A stretch of DNA of 9,376 nucleotides from JAGTRP01 sp050259815 (GTDB lineage Bacteria; Pseudomonadota; Gammaproteobacteria; Burkholderiales; Rhodocyclaceae). The stretch is taken from contig JBLNBI010000009.1 of NCBI GenBank assembly GCA_050259815.1, positions 1-9,376 on the forward strand, read 5' to 3'. Numbering within the stretch: the stretch's first letter is position 1; every line of letters begins with the position of its first letter. This document shows, piece by piece, positions 6,775 to 9,376 of the stretch. Under the pieces are notes generated by a model. That model was not told where the DNA came from, did no database searches, and worked only from the letters and a program-made list of their open reading frames with translations. A program made the position numbers and the translations under genes.

Positions 6775-6872
6775 AATCGGGCAGCCGTCAGGCGTTCCTG
6801 GACAGGCTACCAGCTTGACCTTCGTCAGCCGGGCTCCGCCGGCCATGCCGTATCATTGGGGCCGGTTCCTCC

Positions 6873-6876
6873 GGAG
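6873..6876 (+). promoter_or_regulatory. Ribosome binding site supporting a TTG start for the MASE3 kinase
   Basis: GGAG lies nine bases ahead of the TTG at 6886. It is the best-placed ribosome site near the first membrane helix, and is why I prefer this start over the ATG at 6745, which has GGGGA at 6732-6736. Confidence 0.5.
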
Positions 6877-6885
6877 CATCCATCC

Positions 6886-9376
6886 TTGATCATTTCGGAA
6901 GCAAGACTTCCCAAGCCAGAGGCGGCAGATGGCGCCATTGCGCCCGCATCGGCGCTGACCGCCACGGCGGGGCTGTGGGCCGCGGGCCTGACCCTCCTGC
7001 TGCTCATCGGCCAGGCGCTGCCCACCGCCAAATTCTTCAGCGATCCGTCCCATTACCTGCCCCTCCACATCGTCCTGGAATTTTTCGCCATTTCCATCAC
7101 GGGCATGGTTGCCGGGCTGGCCTGGAGCCTGCGGGAACGGATGCCGAACAGCTACCGCACCCTGCTGGGGGCCGGATTCCTGGCCGTGTGCTGCATCGAC
7201 GTGGCCCATACCCTGTCCTTTGCCGGCATGCCGACCGTGGTTACCGCCAGCGGTCCGGAAAAAGCCATCAATTTCTGGCTGGCGGCCCGTTTCATCGCCG
7301 CCGCCACCTTCCTCGCCATCGCCGTCACCAAGCCCCGGAACTGGTCGCCCGGGGCCTGCCTGGGGACGTTCGGACTGTCCGTCGCCCTGGTCCTCCTGAT
7401 CCTGTGGGCCGGCCTGTACCACGCCGACGTGATGCCGCGCACCTTCATCCCCGGCCAGGGGCTGACCTTATTCAAGATCGCTTCGGAATACCTCCTCGCC
7501 GGCACCTATTTCGCAGCGGGCATCCTGATTTTTTTCAACGCCTGCCGGACCGGCAACCGGGATTGGCTGTGGCTGGCTGCGGCGGCCTGGGTGCAGGGCC
7601 TGGCGGAGCTGTTCTTCACCCTTTACGCCGACGTTACCGACGTCTTCAACCTGCTGGGCCACGTGTATAAGGCGCTGGCCTACGCCATGGTCTATCGGGC
7701 CCTCTTCGTGGCCGGGGTCCTGGCCCCGTACCGGGAACTGGATGCCGAACGCCGCCGGCTGCGGGAGAGCGAGCAGCAGCTCCGCACCCTCAGCGACAAC
7801 CTGCCGGGGGGGCTCGTCTATCAGCTGGATGTGGGGCCCGATGGAAGCCGGCGCCGCTTCACCTACCTGAGTTCGGGGATCGAGGAACTGCACGGGGTTT
7901 CCGTCGAAGAGGGATTGGCGGACGCCATGGCCCTTTACGGACAGGTCATCGACGAGGACAGGGCGCATCTTGCGGAGCAGGAAGCCCGGGCCATCGCCGA
8001 TCTGGGACCTTTCAATGTGGAAATGAGAATCCGGCGCCGCGACGGCCAGGTCCGCTGGATACTGGTCCGCTCCGCCCCCCGTCGGCTGGCCAACGGCCAT
8101 GTACTCTGGGATGGCATCGAACTGGACATCACGGAGGTCAAGCAGGCGGAAGCCGCCCTCAAGTCCTCGGAACAACGCTTCAAGGACATCGTAAACAGCA
8201 CCGACGGTATCGTCTGGGAGGCGGATGCCCAGACTTTCCAGTTCACCTTCGTCAGCCAGAAGGCGGAAGAGCTCCTGGGCTTCCCCGTCGAAGACTGGTA
8301 TCGGCCGGGGTTCTGGGTGGACAACCTCCATCTGGATGACAAGACCTGGGCCCCGAATTTCTGCGCGTCCTGCGCAGGCCGGTTCGAGCCCCATGATTTC
8401 GAATACCGCTTTGTCGCCCGGGATGGCCATACGGTGTGGCTCCACGACATCGTCACCGTCGTGGCGGAGGAGGGGAGGCCGCGCTGGCTGCGGGGCATCA
8501 TGATCGACATCACCCAGCGCAAGGAAACCGAGCTGGAGCTGGACCGCTACCGCAACCACCTGGAAACCATCGTCAAGGAACGCACCGCCGAACTGACCCT
8601 GGCCAAGGAGGCCGCCGAGGCCGCCAATATCGCCAAGAGCACCTTCCTGGCCAACATGAGCCACGAGATCCGGACGCCCCTCAACGCCGTCACCGGCATG
8701 GCGCGCCTGATCCGCCGGGGCGGCCTGTCTCCCGACCAGGCCGACCGCCTGGACAAGCTGGAAGCCGCCGGGGAACATCTCCTGGACATCATCAACGCCA
8801 TCCTGGACCTCTCCAAGATCGAGGCCGGCAGGCTGGAACTGGAGGAGGCGCCTGTCCGGCTCGATCAGGTGGTCGGCAATGTCAAATCCATCCTCATCTC
8901 CCGGATCGAGGAGAAGCATCTCGCCTTCAACGTGGAGATGGCCGACTGTCCGGGCCCCCTCCTGGGCGACCCGGTCCGCCTCGAGCAGGCCCTGCTGAAC
9001 TACCTCACCAATGCCGTCAAATTCACGGATGACGGATTCGTGAGCCTGCGTTGCCGGGTGGCCGGCGAGGACGAGGAGAGCGTTTGCGTCCGCTTCGAGG
9101 TCCAGGACAGCGGGATCGGCATCGAGCCCGATGCCCTGGGCAAGCTCTTCGTCGCCTTCGAGCAGGCGGACAACACCATGACCCGGAAATACGGCGGGAC
9201 CGGCCTGGGGCTGGCCATCACCCGCCAGCTGGCCCGGCTCATGGGCGGGGATGCCGGGGCGGAGAGCATTCCGGGCGTCGGCAGCACCTTCTGGTTCACC
9301 GTCCGGCTCACGAAGGCAGCCCAGGCCACGACCGCCGACGGACCGCTTCCCACCGACGCGGAAGCCCTGCTGCTCC
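6886..9376 (+). CDS. MASE3-PAS-PAS sensor histidine kinase, probably hybrid, 3'-truncated by window edge
   Basis: A membrane sensor kinase; 830 residues are visible and no stop is reached. Residues about 25-285 form a multi-helix membrane domain with MASE3 features (LPLHIVLEFFAI, DVAHTLSFAGMP, FWLAARF, FKIASEYL, NLLGHVYKALAYAMVYRALF). Then come PAS/PAC 1 (about 300-425, ending DITEVKQAE), PAS/PAC 2 (about 430-545, ending DITQRKETE), a coiled coil with IVKERTAELTLAKEAAEAAN, a HisKA helix with His593 (MSHEIRTPLN), and HATPase_c with Asn709 (TNAVKF), G1 DSGIGI (from Asp741) and G2 GGTGLGL (from about 770). The sequence stops just after the ATPase domain, in a linker (PTDAEALLL) like those before receiver domains, so I expect a hybrid kinase. 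PAS 2 contains a Cys-Ala-Ser-Cys pair. TTG at 6886 is preferred for its ribosome site and the short tail before helix 1; ATG at 6745 would add 47 residues of weakly protein-like sequence. The ligand of MASE3 is unknown. The gene is divergent from the oxidase operon. Confidence 0.9.
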   Translation, partial: MIISEARLPKPEAADGAIAPASALTATAGLWAAGLTLLLLIGQALPTAKFFSDPSHYLPLHIVLEFFAISITGMVAGLAWSLRERMPNSYRTLLGAGFLAVCCIDVAHTLSFAGMPTVVTASGPEKAINFWLAARFIAAATFLAIAVTKPRNWSPGACLGTFGLSVALVLLILWAGLYHADVMPRTFIPGQGLTLFKIASEYLLAGTYFAAGILIFFNACRTGNRDWLWLAAAAWVQGLAELFFTLYADVTDVFNLLGHVYKALAYAMVYRALFVAGVLAPYRELDAERRRLRESEQQLRTLSDNLPGGLVYQLDVGPDGSRRRFTYLSSGIEELHGVSVEEGLADAMALYGQVIDEDRAHLAEQEARAIADLGPFNVEMRIRRRDGQVRWILVRSAPRRLANGHVLWDGIELDITEVKQAEAALKSSEQRFKDIVNSTDGIVWEADAQTFQFTFVSQKAEELLGFPVEDWYRPGFWVDNLHLDDKTWAPNFCASCAGRFEPHDFEYRFVARDGHTVWLHDIVTVVAEEGRPRWLRGIMIDITQRKETELELDRYRNHLETIVKERTAELTLAKEAAEAANIAKSTFLANMSHEIRTPLNAVTGMARLIRRGGLSPDQADRLDKLEAAGEHLLDIINAILDLSKIEAGRLELEEAPVRLDQVVGNVKSILISRIEEKHLAFNVEMADCPGPLLGDPVRLEQALLNYLTNAVKFTDDGFVSLRCRVAGEDEESVCVRFEVQDSGIGIEPDALGKLFVAFEQADNTMTRKYGGTGLGLAITRQLARLMGGDAGAESIPGVGSTFWFTVRLTKAAQATTADGPLPTDAEALLL

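Larger units (their letters stand above)
6603..6885. other. Divergent intergenic region, presumed promoters of oxidase operon and MASE3 kinase
   Basis: These 283 bases separate the oxidase operon (leftward) from the MASE3 kinase gene (rightward) and should hold both promoters. I find no convincing pair of -35 and -10 boxes. Weak candidates are TATCAT at 6851-6856 for the kinase, without a proper -35, and GATATT on the minus strand at about 6643-6648 for the operon. No FNR/Anr-type TTGAT-N4-ATCAA site or sigma-54 site is seen. Visible structure is a 15-bp dyad at 6760-6774 and a direct repeat GTCGAG at 6666-6671 and 6675-6680. The rightward frame stays open through this stretch, so part of it is coding if the kinase starts at the upstream ATG (6745). 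Confidence 0.6.

Noticed and set aside
6815..6856. TTGACC at 6815 with TATCAT at 6851 as a promoter for the kinase
   Set aside because: The spacer is 30 bases, far outside the usual 16-18.
7468..8919. A 483-codon minus-strand frame opposite the MASE3 kinase
   Set aside because: The plus strand carries the clear MASE3, PAS and kinase motifs throughout; this frame has none.

Overview
The window is GC-rich (roughly two thirds G+C by eye) and densely coding, from a Gram-negative, respiring proteobacterium. A betaproteobacterium is my best guess, from the style of the c-type cytochromes and PAS kinases; this is inference, and no marker gene fixes the taxon. No RNA genes, mobile elements or CRISPR arrays are visible.

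Layout: (1) 2-1378 (+) is the 3' part of a PAS-PAS sensor histidine kinase that begins upstream of the window. (2) 1460-6602 (-) is a tight six-gene operon, read right to left: periplasmic dihaem cytochrome c (c4-like), trihaem cytochrome c of the alcohol/gluconate-dehydrogenase cytochrome-subunit family, a 56-residue one-helix protein (4415-4585) resembling ba3 oxidase subunit IIa, oxidase subunit II with a complete CuA site, oxidase subunit I of the B (ba3) type, and a membrane-anchored dihaem cytochrome c. Genes overlap or lie at most 13 bp apart. (3) 6603-6885 is the divergent control region. (4) 6886-9376 (+) is a MASE3-PAS-PAS-histidine kinase that runs off the right edge, probably a hybrid kinase.

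Together the operon encodes a ba3-type haem-copper terminal oxidase with its own electron-delivery proteins: seven c-type haems in three cytochromes, then CuA, low-spin haem, and the haem/CuB site where O2 is reduced. All ligand residues expected from the Thermus ba3 enzyme are present, at almost constant numbering offsets. Subunit III is absent, as is usual for this family. The trihaem cytochrome is notable because its relatives normally serve a dehydrogenase, and none is encoded here.

The oxidase operon lies between two PAS kinases, one convergent and one divergent. Control of the oxidase by one of them is plausible but unproven. The main points worth a second look are the short subunit IIa gene, the orphan trihaem cytochrome, the membrane-anchored dihaem protein with a non-haem cysteine motif, and a CxxC pair in a PAS domain of the right-hand kinase.
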